Shown here: positions 28,876-41,030 of the stretch, one piece after another
Layout of the letters: the number at the start of each line of letters is the position of its first letter
How positions within the stretch are numbered: the stretch's first letter is position 1
Origin: Aphanomyces cochlioides
Taxonomy: Eukaryota > Oomycota > Saprolegniomycetes > Saprolegniales > Verrucalvaceae
Direction: 5' to 3'
Assembly: GCA_019828595.1 (NCBI GenBank)
Contig: JAHQRK010000003.1
Span: 372,001-436,000, forward strand
DNA: 64,000 nt
Notes under the pieces: generated by a model
Database searches by the model: none
The model's input: only the letters and a program-made list of their open reading frames with translations
Told to the model about the DNA's origin: nothing
Program-made: the position numbers and the translations under genes

Positions 28876-30974
28876 CTACGAGACGGTGGATTCCCAGCCT
28901 GTGATTTCGCCGTAGCAGTCGCTCGTTTCAACACCACGGGCGGCAAATTGAGCTGCACTTGAATCAAAGTTACATGCTCGTGTCATGCACACGGGATCGC
29001 ACTGAGTGTTTCCAAGGCGCTTGGACGTGCACCCGACAGCGCAGTCGAATTGGCAAATTGTCTTGACAATACTTGCGATCTGCTGTTCGAGCTGTGAGAG
29101 TTTGTCGACCTCGTTTGTCGCCACAGCCTTCAAAATTCGCAAACACAATGGCGTGGCCGTCGATGGTGATGCGACGGCTTTGGAGGAGCGCAAAGTCGAA
29201 ATCCGTCGGCAGTGTGTCGATGGGATTGCCGCCGAGGGCTAATGTTTTCAAAGTCGGGGGGAAACTCGTCGTCAAGACTGACGGAATTGTCGTGATGGAA
29301 TTAAATGTCAAGTAGAGCGCCTGGAGCGACGTCATGGAGATGATTTCCATCGGGATCTCCTGGATGTGGTTGGAGTCCAAGCTGACGTCCGTGAGAATAT
29401 CGGACGCAAGGAGGAATGGAGGAACGACGTCGAGCGTCATGTTGGTCAGATCGATCTGGAACAAACCGGCGAGCGGTGGAATCGTCAAATTCCGAGTCAG
29501 CGTGATATTCCGCAGGAGAATGTACTTGAGGCCCTTCGGGTTAGCTTGCAGAATCGTCGGTACTGCCGGCATGACTTGGTCGATCAAGTACAAGACGAAC
29601 TGAGAGTCGGGGACGTCACTGGGCTGTGCATTCCACACGACAGTGTTCGTGCGACGGAGTGTTAGCGAGTACAAGTTGTTGAGTCGCTGGAGTGTGTTAG
29701 CTGCGAGGCTTTGGCGGAGCTCGCATTGACTCACTGTCATGTCAAAGACATTGCTCAATCGCGTCGTGATAAAGTTGTCTACATCGTTGTTGGGAATGGG
29801 GTGGAGAAGACAATTTTGCCGCATCATGACGCAATTACACGTCTGGCTAAACCAAGGATATGTCTGAAGGAGACAGCCAGGAGGACAAGCCTCGCGATGG
29901 ACGGACGTAGCAGACAACGCAAAGATCAAAGCAGACACGACAACGGAAACGCCGAGGAGAGTTCGTCGTGTGATCGTAATAATTTGCTCTTTGTTGGTGA
30001 TCTTGTCGAGGGCCAAGATGGACAAATGCGTCGATGTATGCGCGCTCTCGACATCTCTACACAAAGTTAAGGACTCTGCTGCAATTTGGTGGGAGGTGAC
30101 GGCTTACTTGACTTTGACATGGACGGCTGCATGGAGATTCTTGAGCGAGATGAAGCAACTCACAAAGAGAAAGACCGTCGAGAGGAGCTCCAGGGGGATT
30201 TGATCGAGACGGCACGGGCGAGCATGATCATTTGGTTGAGCCACACGCGGTTCCACAAGAAATCGTCGTTGCCTGAGAAGTAATAGTCGGTGATTGCTCG
30301 AAAGAGCAGCAGGAGGGCGAAGCCAGCACAGAGGAAGAAGTTCAAGAAGGCGTCCGTGATGGAAGATCCCCACCGGTTCACAAGCGGGCTGGAAGCGAAG
30401 AGGTATAGCGGCATGATGACACACCCAAAGCCGAGAATAACAGTGTACGCGGCTGAAGCAGTTGGTTGCGTCAAGTAGATACTCATCTCATGGGCTTGAA
30501 CGACTTGCGAGATGACTTGGACGACATGTTTGGCGGCCACGCGGACGTCATAGAGCTCGCCATGGAGGCCAAAGAGTCCATATCGGCTAAAGCAACGCAC
30601 GTAGAGATGCCACAACTTCTCTGGAAACGTCGACGGATTCGCATTCGGGTCATACACGAGGACAGACGTGTTGATGGCGCGGGGATAGAGAATCCAGTAC
30701 ATGCCGCGCAGGTTGAGGCATGCAAGGATGACGAAAAGCCCGAATTGATGCGCGGGAGAAACGTGTGGAGGATTTGAATCTGGTCATCAGGAAGGCCGTA
30801 GTAGACGACAGCCAAACAGATCAGGTAGAGAAACGAGCCAGCGTGGAGCATGAACGCCGCGCATGAAATCAACAGTCGGTCGCGGAGCTGAAAGACATAT
30901 CGTCCGACGGCTTTCTGTGGATTCGGAGGTGCCGGTAGCGGCTCCGTGGTCGCCGCTAAGACCTTGACATCCAT
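28876..30974 (-). CDS. Multi-pass membrane protein with extracellular LRRs
   Basis: A receptor-like membrane protein of a type common in oomycetes. The N-terminal half has several hydrophobic segments (ISCAAFMLHAGSFLYLICLA, FGLFVILACLNLRGMYWIL, VILGFGCVIMPLYLFA, FLNFFLCAGFALLLLF, LELLSTVFLFVSCFISL). After an intron at about 30064-30114 comes another TM segment (LLGVSVVVSALIFALSA), then a Cys-rich start and leucine-rich repeats (LTDVSLDSNHIQEIPMEIIS; LQALYLTFNSITTIP). A 55-bp intron removal leads to a Notch/LNR-like Cys-rich tail (CAVGCTSKRLGNTQCDPVC) ending at 28876. Two one-base losses must be assumed, near 30740 (T run) and 30200 (A run), to keep the membrane segments in frame. Homopolymer assembly errors explain both; a decayed gene is the alternative. 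Ligand unknown. Confidence 0.65.
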
Positions 30975-32112
30975 GTTTGATTCTGTCCCTCGATTTAATT
31001 TTAGCTCGACGGGGAAAAACTTGATGGATTGGACACATTCGACTCAAGCAATGTCATGGTGCGATGCAATGTCTAATTTTGGAAGTTGGCTAGCACCTCC
31101 CGCGCCGCATGGAGTCAATGCACCCACGCTCTCGAGCAGACTTCAGCTGGAGCCACGGTCATAGGTGCACAAGGAATATTCAACTCTTTTCCATAAGCAT
31201 CGCCGCCGCGGACGATGTCCTGTCTGGCTTGTGATATCTGGTATTTATAGCTGCAAGCTTGCTTGCTCGGCTCCTGATGGAAATAGATGATGGCCTTCCA
31301 ATTTCCATTTGACACGGGAGACAACCCAACATACTTCTGACACACACTGGAGATCGGGAAGTAGGTCACAACTTCACAAAGACGACAAGGGTGCGTTATA
31401 GTTCTCACGGCCATCTTGCAATGTAAAGCGACGAAGTTGATCCGACGCACAACAGTCTCGTCGAATGGAGCACGCTGTGTTTGATCCACATCTTCGGTTC
31501 AAGAAGGTCCAAGAATTCAACCATGCGCTTTAGAAAACCGCCGACCAGTCTCAACCCCCCAAGCTGAAGAGGCCCATCATCACGAGAGGCACCGTTGCGA
31601 GATGAGCTCTCTTCGGGTTGGGGGCATCAGACTCGATTGTGGAGATCGAACACAAAGAGTTGGCCAATCAGGACGCCTCGACATGTTCGTAATCGTGAAG
31701 AGAACGACCAAGTCCAAGGCAATTCGTGCCCTCCTAAAATTTGCATTCACGTCCATGCTGCAGAGTTTTCCGCTGTGCGGACGCCACGCGCCGTTAGACC
31801 TCTTGCGCATCCTGTTGAGACATTGGGAGCAGTGACCTTTGATCCTTTCTATAGGAAAGACATTTAAAAATTTAAAATGAATGTTTGTATGAAATTGTTC
31901 GAATTCTCTATAAATTTATGTAATTGAAAATACATGAATTGTATAATTCGATAATTTTGCTCTACTGGACTTCTATGGTTGACACGGCCAAAAATATAAA
32001 GTCTTGAAGGGGATATTACTTGAAGCTACAAGAACCGAGGACCGGTGGAGAGAAGACAGGGTCCTAAACTCGACGCTTTCTGCACCAAGTCTCGCGCTGT
32101 CGCTTCGCCAAA
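30975..32112. other. Intergenic, one weak minus-strand frame
   Basis: No gene I can support. A minus-strand frame at 31115-31489 (124 codons) has seven or more cysteines and plausible composition (VCQKYVGLSPVSNGNWKAII), but no signal peptide, motif or splice-joined partner is evident. A decayed gene is possible. The last 150 bp include the presumed 5' region of the TPR gene. Confidence 0.3.
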
Positions 32113-35100
32113 ATGGAGGAAAAACCATTGCAGCATGCAATACTCAAGTACAGGAATCTTAATGACCGGAAACATACCCAACAAGCAGTGAATGGAGCGA
32201 CCTCGGCGACGTCTGACACAACTTCGACAGGTTCGCGACTACCAGATCCATCTAGGCTTACGATCGACTCGAGCGTAGTGCGAAAGCGAAACGCGTTTTC
32301 ATATCAAGAGCAAACTAATGCCGTCGCGCAGCTTCTAAATGCCAACTCGGGTTCGTCGCGGGTCGTTACCCTCGCAAACGTCATTTTTGCGTTGTAGTGG
32401 CAAAAAGGAGCAACGGAATGCAGCACAATGGCCTATACCAACCCACAAGTAGCCTTCTACGGCCGCCAACCAGCCATCATCACCACGCGCATCATCACGG
32501 TCCTCACTCGACTTCCAAGGAAGCTTTTCAGTTTGAAGAAGCGTACAAACGCGGCATACAGCACATCGAGAAAAAAGACTACAAACGAGCTCTATCCGAG
32601 TTCACAGAAGCTATCCAAATCTCCCCAAACAAACTCAAAGCCTACATCCAGCGGGCTCTCTGCTACGTCAATACGAGTCGGTATCAACCTGCGATTGATG
32701 ATTACTCGAAGGTGATCACAATGACCCCGTCTAACGCCGATATCTTTGCGAAACGCGCACATACGTATGAAAAGCTCCACAACTACAGCGATGCTATCAA
32801 TGACTACACTCAGGCAATCGACCTCAATACGACGCCAGACAAAATTCGAGACATGCATTTGTCGCGGGGTCGTGTTTACGTCCAAATGAACAATTTATCT
32901 CTAGCTTTGGAAGACTTTGGCTGCGCCGTCGACCTTGATCCGCGATCGGAAACTGCGCTCTTGGAACGCGGCAAAGTATACACAATGTTCAAGAAATACG
33001 ACTTGGCCTTGCTCGACTTCAACGCAATGATTGAGCTTGAAACCAAATCTGGACGACCTGTCAAACAAGAATCACTTCTTCACCGTGCTCACATGCACAT
33101 GAAGCTTGCTGACGAAGAGGAACGCACGTACTTGGCTGATATGGCGGCGTCATCGACTGAAGCAGCTCTAGTCTTGACGACACTGCCATCAGTCCTTGAA
33201 GGGCTGTCAGAGATCGATGAGCCGAGGCCATTTCAAAGCGAGAATGCCCTGTCGTATGTCCGATTAGCCATCAAGGACTTCAATCATGCCCTCGAAAATG
33301 AGCCCGACTCTGTTGGTTTATTAGAAGAACGCGGTGACTGCTATCTCCACCTTGGAGATTTCCACAATGCGCTCGTGGATCTCAATGCCGCTTTAGCACA
33401 TGATCCCAAGAATGCATCGTTGCTGTTGTTACGTGCTATGGTGTATAAATACCAAGATGCTCATCTCACGATGAACCCGCTGCATCGTGCATTGAATCAA
33501 GTGACCAAAGTGATTGAACTCGCGACGCATGCCCACCAAGCGTACTTTGCCCGTGCTCGCTTGCGAGTTGAGAACAATTCTGTTGAAGAGGCCGTGGAAG
33601 ATTTGAGCGCAATCGTTGAAATGTATGGACATGCACTGCTTCGTAAGGATGAAGAACGCGAAGAAAGCCAAGTGAAACCTCCTTATGCCATCGCCATGCA
33701 GCCCGACCCGAAAGATATTGCGATCCGAGCCCTTCTCTGTCGAGCTCGATTGTATATGTCTTTGAAAACCGAAGCAGCAGTGAAAGAAGCAATAATTGAC
33801 TTCCAACGCCTCACGCTTGTCGCGCCCGAGAACTTAGACGCACAATTGGAACTTCAGGTTGCAAAAGAATTTGAAGAAAAAACTCGGGCAGAGACCGTTG
33901 ACCAAGCATATCAATGGCTCCTCGAGCATGGTGACGAAATTGCAAAAGAATCATCGCCAGAGATGAAAAAGGCAAAGAAGAAGAAGAAAAAGGTCAAGAA
34001 GATTGATCCACCACAATTTGAGAAGCCCGCTCCTGCAATACCTCCGAAGCCACCGACACCGAATCGAAGACTTCTCTCGTCTGGATCGGTCGGACATCCT
34101 TCCGTCGTTACACGTGACGAAGCGTGCGAGAGCATGAGCGAAGCCGAGGGCGTGAAAGAACCTGAAGCGCCATTGCCCACGAGCAATATTCTCTTCCATT
34201 TTTCCCTCACGGACACTACCACATCGAACTCTGCTTCGCCAGACAACGATGGTGGCTCCCTCGACGACGAACCCATGGAATCGTCTGACAACAAAACTAC
34301 ACCACCCTCGCCCATGTCTTCTATTTTAATGGACGAGCGATACCTCAAGAAGCGCCAGAAGCAACTTGAGAAATTGCGAGCAGACTTGATTGATGTCTGC
34401 GAGCGCCGCGATATTGACTCGATTACAAACGCGATCGATCGAGCAACGCGCAAACAAATGCAAGACCAATTGGTTGACGAAATTGAAAAAGCCAAACAAC
34501 TTCTCGAAGAGCTCAAGAAGGAACCAAAGCCAACAGAACCGACGCAAAAAGAATCAAAATCTCCCAAGACACACAAAGACAACGGCGACACTCAAAAGTC
34601 AAGACCACCGCCTACAACGCCAGAAAAAAAGCCAAGAACTCCAAATCGATCGCCCACATCGAAAGCAGATACAAATGACGACCGTGTCGTGGTACTTCAA
34701 GCCCAACTCGAAGCCATGCAACTGCAGTACACTCACTGTCGGTTGGAGCTTGAACGATTGCAACTCCAAATGACTCCCACGTTGAATTACAACCTGACGG
34801 TCCACTTCACGCACAAATTACAAGGAATGGAGCGATGCATGCGACCGCTCAATCCTGCCATTCTTGGATGCCCAGTGTTGCGCCAAGTTGATGCCATGAT
34901 TGACCAGTCCTTCGGACCGACAGCCGAGTCCGAGCGCGTTCGGGCAAAAATTCTTCGATACCTGCGGTATGTCTTGGACCAGAGTCAATGCCCGTACGCC
35001 TGCACACCGTCAGGGTCGTACCCACTCAAGACATATTTACCCGACTCGGACATTGACGTATGCCTCGAAGTGCCAGATCCAGCGCTGGTCGCAACGTGGC

Positions 35101-36104
35101 ATTTAGCCGTAACACAAGCATTGATCGGCGCTGCAACATTAGAAACGCGGTATAACCCTCAGGACGCGCCCGAGAAAGCAAGCTGCACAGTGCGCAATGT
35201 CACGTTCATCAACGCTGAAGTCCGCGTCGTTAAATGCACAATTGACAACGTCTCGATCGATTTCACAGCCAACCGATTTGGTGCACTGGGCGCCCTTTCA
35301 TTGCTGAACGAAATGGACGTCCGCGTTGGCCAAAACCACTTGTTCAAGCGCACGCTCATTCTCATCAAAGCATGGGCAATGTACGATAGCTGCCGCTTCA
35401 TTCCAGGGCAGCGGAGTAACATCCTCGGCGCAGTCTCTGGCGCGCTCTCCACTTTTGCACTCAACACGATGGTCATGTGCATCTTTAATCTGTACGGAAG
35501 GCGGATCGTGCACCCACTTCAAGGCCTGATGGAGTTCCTCCACGTCTATGCAGACTTTGACTGGCAGTACAACGCCGTGAGTCTCTTTGGTGCCGTGCCG
35601 ATTGTATCCCTCAACAGCGGCTACAAAGTCAACACGAAAGACTTGGTAATCGACGAAGCGTTTGTCGACCAGCTCAAGGCGAAAGTTGCGACTGTCCAAA
35701 TGGACTTTCGGCCCAGTTTGCCCTTCCAAGTTCGAGCTTGCAATGTCGTTGACCCGCTCAACGAGATGAACAATGTCGCCCGCAGTGTGACGGCCGACAA
35801 GCTGGCAGAAATGAAGCAAGCATTCCAGGGAGCAAGGCAGGCGCTCGTTGAGATTTTCTACGACGCTTGGCAGAGTGCAGAGTATAACCACTCATCCGAT
35901 GACGTTCAAGCGGAAGACATTTTGAGCCACGTCGAGCACATCGACTCGCTCTTTGTGAACGGCATGCAGATGTACGGCAGCGGGTGGCGTCCCGATCTCC
36001 TCGTCCATCCGAGACAATTGTGGCACGGCCCGATGATGGTCGGCGGTCCCAGCGACGACGACGTAGATGTCCTCGCGACAGAAGTCCCAGCATTCTTAAG
36101 ATGA
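32113..36104 (+). CDS. TPR protein fused to a poly(A)/uridylyl-type nucleotidyltransferase
   Basis: About 1314 residues from two exons. A 47-bp intron at 32351-32397 joins the short first frame to the long second one. After a His-rich stretch, TPR motifs fill roughly residues 110-600 (for example FEEAYKRGIQHIEKKDYKRA, KAYIQRALCYVNTSRYQPAI, ERGDCYLHLGDFHNALVDLN). A Lys-rich, Pro-rich and coiled-coil linker follows. The C-terminal ~330 residues are a DNA polymerase beta-like nucleotidyltransferase: GSYPLKTYLPDSDIDVCLEV carries the GS and the DxD pair, the third Asp is in NVSIDFTANRFGALG, and the PAP-associated region reads LILIKAWAMYDSCRFI. All three metal-binding acids are present, so terminal addition of A or U to RNA is plausible. 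TPRs would recruit partners. Targets unknown. Confidence 0.87.
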
Positions 36105-36608
36105 CATTTGTAGTATAATAGAGTTACAACAGGTCGCTGTCGCATTGTTGAGAACTTTAGTGGCCACGCCACTCTTGTAATGGCCATGCGTGCGTAGCAC
36201 CAACCCACATGCGACCTGTCCTCGCGTCGTGTGTGCGTGATCCGTGTCGCCTGTTGCACCGTTGGTAAGAGGACTCGCGAGAGTGAGACAGGCCTGGCAT
36301 GTACGCGAAAGACTCTCACAACCACGCCCGCATTCTCATTTTCAACGCCACAGCGACGCAGCAACGGCGTTGCTCCAGTAGGCGCGGCGCTGCCGATGAA
36401 ATTCCTCGCTGGCTGTCGTGCTATCCAAGCGGAACAATGGACGGTGGCTCTCGTTGACGGCGATTCCTCGGTGCTGGTCGACGAGAAATCGATTACAATC
36501 CCACGACTGGCTCTGCGTACATCGGCATTACTAACGCGCATAGATGCTCTGAACAACGACTCCTCTTGCCATCGAAGGGCCACCGGCTGGTCGCCACCGC
36601 TAACCTGT
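36105..36608. other. Intergenic, no confident gene
   Basis: A plus-strand frame at 36231-36641 stays open but lacks recognisable features, and a minus-strand frame over the same DNA is equally open, so neither is supported. The palindrome array starts at its right edge. Confidence 0.3.
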
Positions 36609-36885
36609 ATGTTGAAGCGTCAACGTGGTGAACTAATATAATATATTAGTTCTAATATATTAGTTCACCACGTTGAGTTGAAGACTTCACAAAGAAACGA
36701 TCCCTCATGTTGAAGCGTCAACGTGGTGAACTGATATAATATATTAGTTCTAATATATTAGTATGTTGAAGCGTCAACGTGGTGAACTAATATAATATAT
36801 TAGTTCTAATATATTAGTTCTAATATATTAGTTCACCACGTTGACGTTTCAACATGAGGGATCGTTTCTTTGTGAAGTCTTCAAC
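36609..36885. repeat. Nested palindrome array with long hairpin arms
   Basis: Three tandem units begin with ATGTTGAAGCGTCAACGTGG at 36609, 36707 and 36763. Each is itself a hairpin around AATATATTAGTTCTAATATATT. In addition 36677-36732 and 36830-36885 are inverted copies matching at 55 of 56 positions, so the block can fold into a very stable cruciform. It resembles a foldback element or rearranged MITE. The region 36886-37200 to its right shows no further gene. Confidence 0.85.
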
Positions 36886-37200
36886 CTGATCTGCACTGGG
36901 TTGTTGTAAACATCATTTGAGGCCGCGTAAATTGAAATCAGTCTTATTGCCAGTTGGGTGCCGTTTGAGTTAGATATATAGTGTTATTTTCCACTATTCT
37001 AGCTATGTTTTGCCGCTCGAATCTCCCCAAACAGTGCTCTGGTCGCCGAGATATGAGGCTTCAAAGCTGGTGATCCGACTTTTCCGACAAAATTTGAGGT
37101 TTGAGTTTTTGGCTTCATATGTGACTGGTCATCCGGATGACCAAGTTGACCATTTTCCATTTCGGGACAACCGCCGTCGGCGTCGTCGCTGCAGGACAGA

Positions 37201-39556
37201 ATGGGCCGGACGTGCTCGTTGACGGAATGGGCGCATTTCATCAAGACAACGCACAAAGCGAGCACGAGCTATTGGTGGGTCTACTGCCGCCACTGTGTGA
37301 CAGCAGCCATGCACCCGTCGTCGTCTGGAACGCCGTCTGCGACTTCAACGTCTGCTGCAACGTCGTCCACGACGCCAACTGCGAAAGAAATCCAAGAGTA
37401 TGTCGACAAACTGCCGCTGCCGAGCTCGACGACTGCGTCAGAACCAAATGAAGCGCTCCAAGCACTTGTAGGTCGACGCAGTGTGATGAAAGCCCACTTG
37501 GCGCAATGCGTCCATGCGTCGCCGATTCCGCCGAATCCAATCGTGAAGCGCCGAGCGGGCAAACGAGGTGTTCACTGCGCCATCGCCGAGTGGGCGCATT
37601 TCCATCGACTGGACAACCAAGGGTACGTACGGTCGATCTCATCTCGTGGAATTGAAGTCGATGCTCCTCGCTAGGTACATTGGCAACACGAACTACTTTC
37701 CAGTCGTGTGCAAGTACTGCTCGGAAGCATACGACGCCAAGACGCGCCCGACACCGCCAGATGTGTTTGCGGGGAGGAAAGAAAGCATGCGGCGCCACTT
37801 GACCCTCTGCCAGTACTTCACGGGTCGTTTGCCCGAGAAGAAGAAACCATCGACGGACGCAAAGTCGCTGTCCGAGTGGGAATTCTTCATCCAACTCGAC
37901 CGACAGCCAGGAAGCATGTACTACTTCGCCAAGTGCAAGTCATGCACGGAAGCGCATGAGCGCAACCCGGAGGAGAATCCACCGCCCAAGATCATCCTCG
38001 GGCGCAAACACAACATGCAAACCCATCTCGCCAACTGCGAACACATGCATCATCTCCGAGATGTGATGGAACACATTGTCTTCTCAAGCGACGACGAGGG
38101 CGACATGGCCGACGACGACAATTCCAGTAGCGCAACGACGGCCGTCTTGACGCCGCAGGACGCTCTCGTCCACTTCACCATCGAGTACTCGTTGCCCTTC
38201 GCGTGGATTGACTCGCCGCACATGCGCGCCGCCTTTTCATTGACAACGACGTCACTACCATCGGCTGCGGAGCTCTCGACGACCATCTTGCAGCGTGTGG
38301 AGAAGAACACTGAAGCTAGACAGCGCGCTGCCGCCGGTGGTCAGCCCAGGACGCTCGTCATTGAAGCCGTCGCAGTGGACGGCGATTTGATCTCCTGCGT
38401 CGCGTGGCTGCTCCATCCCAATGGCGCCGTGCTTCCCCACCGTCTCCATGACCAGCAGCAGCTCAGTTGGCGCTGCAGGACAAGCGAACTCGTGGCTGCC
38501 GTCCATGCTCGTAGCATCGAGGACTCGTTGGTGGCCGTCCTTGTGCCATTGCCCATGCCGCGCATTGCCGCGGACTTCCCAAGACTCCACGTCGGCACGA
38601 ACGTGGCCTCGATCTTTCGATCAATTTGGAAATGCATTCTCCACGACGACATGGTGCTCCGCGTGCTTCGATCCGCGACCAAGTTGGCGCCGCTGCCTGC
38701 ATCCTGCTGGGCCGACTGGACGGCATGGCTCCATCTTGTCAACCAAGCGCGACCACATTACCCGCTCGAGCTCGATTTTTGGCAGCAGCTAGACAGCGTC
38801 GGCTTGCTCCTCGCGACGCTCAGTCAGGCGCACAACCTCGCGAGGACCAACACGCTCTCGCTCGCACATACTCTTGACGTCTTGGGCCAAATGTACCGCC
38901 AGAGCCAAGCGCTGAGCCGCACGACGCTGCTCCAGCTCAAACTCGAGCACGAGCTAGAAGTCCACTGGAGCAGCATGGACCAGCCGCTCTTTGTGCTCGC
39001 GTACGTCCTCCATCCTTCGTTTCAAGGCCAGACGGCGCTTGATCCGCGCCGCAGCGTCTTCTCCTGGGATGAGATCGTAGCTCTTGCTTGCGACTACTCG
39101 GTGCGGTGGTTTGACACCGACGAGCGACTTCGGTCGCAAATGTTTGCATTTGCCAGCCAAAGTCAGTGGGGGACAACATTGACGACTGAGGAATTCATCG
39201 AGAGAGTCGCGGCGACGGCCCCTGAGCTCGCGCGGCTCATGCAGCGGCTCTTGGATATCATGCCGAGCTTCTGTCTCGACGGACGATCGCTCCCAGCGCA
39301 GCAGTATTCGCTCGAGGAGTGGCAGAATATCAAGTACATCTCCCACTGCCAGCCTCCATCCGAACGCTCCGACCGTGCTGACGTCGGCAGTGGCGGCGGA
39401 TTCCACGACGTCGACGCCTTCCTGCTCAAGTGGAGAGCGCAAGAGCCATTAGATGTCGTCGCTGGAACGACCAGCGGCGGCGGCGGCGACACGGACGGAA
39501 ATGCCAAAGTGACCTTGGCGAGTTTATTTGGCGGCCATTTTGAACGACTAACTTAA
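37201..39556 (+). CDS. hAT-derived protein with three BED-like zinc fingers
   Basis: About 767 residues from two exons joined across a 52-bp intron (37623-37674). Three consecutive BED-like fingers share one plan: an aromatic start (SLTEWAHF, AIAEWAHF, SLSEWEFF), then a CxxC pair (VYCRHC, VCKYC, KCKSC), then GRRxxMxxHLxxC (GRKESMRRHLTLC, GRKHNMQTHLANC). The C-terminal half resembles the hAT transposase dimerisation region (FVLAYVLHPSFQG, then WDEIVALACDYSVRWF), but I cannot find an intact RNase-H catalytic triad. This suggests a domesticated or long-inactive hAT transposase used as a DNA-binding protein. The high GC content and absence of stops argue for selection. No terminal repeats were found around it. 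Confidence 0.75.
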
Positions 39557-39599
39557 TCGAGACATTTCGGACTTGAGTGGCGACGAGCGCATACAATTG

Positions 39600-41025
39600 A
39601 TGGCAACGATGGAACGACAAGACGAGCTTGCGGCGTTTAAGCGGCTTATTCCAGCGTCTGGCGTTGAAACATGCAGTCCAGAGCACCTGCAGGCGTCGAT
39701 CCAGTAGATAGAATGCGGTTTGACACGTTGACATGGCTTGGTAGATGCACACGATACCGAAAACTCCGCCTGCGACTGCGGTTCCCAGACAACTATCCAC
39801 GCGAAGAACTCATGGTTGAGCTCACGAGCGACACGCTGCCTGATATTGCGCTGCGCAGATTGACCATGTTTATTGATGCCAAGGCGGTCGAACTAGCCAA
39901 GGAAGGAAAGCTCCAAGTCGAAACGATCGTCGCGTTGATCCAGTCGTCGCTGCAAGACAACAAACTCCTCTACGCGTTTGATGAAGTGCGGCAGTTGCGA
40001 CTCCTCGCAGAGCAGAACGGCGGCGAGATCAAGCTGAACGAACGGACAGGACGCATCAAGCTCCATCTCAAGCACAACGAATACTTCTTCCATGTATGGA
40101 ATGCGCTCCAAGCAGTGGTTGCAGTGTTGATGTCGTCGACTAGGCCAACATCAAGCTCGATGATCACTACCCCGACTCGCCCGTCGTGATAAGCTGCGAT
40201 GGTTCCAACTACCCGCCGTCGATCGCCGACGCAATGACCAAGCGAGCGAACGATATTGTCGCCCGCATTGTCCAGGGATACACTGTCGACCAGGCATTCT
40301 TTGCATCGAATTCCATCAAGAAACCACTTGCGCTCATTGATGCCATCGATACCGAGGTATTCTCCACACTCGACATGAATGTCCATCGACTTGTCCCTGT
40401 CGTAGATCCCACAGCCCAAGAAAACCGGCGGCAAGAAGGCAGCAGCAGCCGCGACGGTCCCCATCAAAGTACGTACCGTTCCCAAACCGGTTGGAATCAA
40501 ATGGTCGCTCCAGCACGCACCGCGCGACAACATTGCGCCTCTGTACTACGGCCTCGATGGCGGTATTTTGCACGAGTCACCCTTGGACGAAGCCGTCAAG
40601 AGTTTGCTCCCTGTGTGCAAGACGTTCCTGTGGGATCAATGTCTTGTTGGACTCCCAGCAACAACTTGTGTTGTACGGCGCATGCTCGCATTGTCTGGAG
40701 CTCATTTCTCGTCGTAGACGTGCTCGAAAGCCATCTTGCCGACGGATCCCAATTCCAAACTGAGCCCTCGTCAAGTACCGCTGCAGACTTACTGTGGTCA
40801 CTGGTATCACCACGACTGCTTGGGCCAAATCCTGAGCAGTCCTCCGTTCGTCCATGGATGCAAGGTATTCCATTCTCCTGCTCGTGGTATTTCAACCGAT
40901 TGCAGGTTTGCAATGTCGTTCTCCATCATCCGAAATGGTCTTCCAACGTCGACGAGTTGAAGCGAGCACATGAACGTGCCGCTCGCCAAGCGCGTGAACT
41001 TGAAGAGATCGCCGACATGTTTTGA
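39600..41025 (+). CDS. RWD-domain protein with RING-like C-terminus
   Basis: The gene begins 44 bp after the preceding stop. The start at 39600 gives MATMERQDELAAFKRLIP. Removing a 41-bp intron (about 39706-39746) leads into an RWD-type region (LRLRLRFPDNYPREELMVEL), and another intron near 40094-40144 leads into NIKLDDHYPDSPVVISCDG, a second RWD-like segment. Later exons include YGACSHCLELI, and CGHWYHHDCLGQIL, a partial RING/zinc-binding pattern. A 44-bp intron (about 40865-40907) precedes the last exon, ending DELKRAHERAARQARELEEI. Exon joins between 40420 and 40740 are uncertain. RWD plus RING-like elements suggest a ubiquitin-pathway role, similar in layout to RNF25/RWDD proteins, but the zinc site is incomplete to my eye. 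Confidence 0.6.
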
Positions 41026-41030
41026 TTCAC

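Noticed and set aside
33911..34591. 226-codon minus-strand frame rich in Ser and Phe
   Set aside because: A mirror of the Lys/Glu-rich linker of the TPR-nucleotidyltransferase; the low-complexity composition keeps the opposite strand open.
35298..36583. Two minus-strand frames (197 and 225 codons)
   Set aside because: The first is antisense to the nucleotidyltransferase domain. The second overlaps its end and an intergenic stretch open on both strands; neither has recognisable features.
36609..36844. CRISPR-like spaced direct repeats
   Set aside because: The three units are self-complementary and partly abut without unique spacers, and the genome is eukaryotic.
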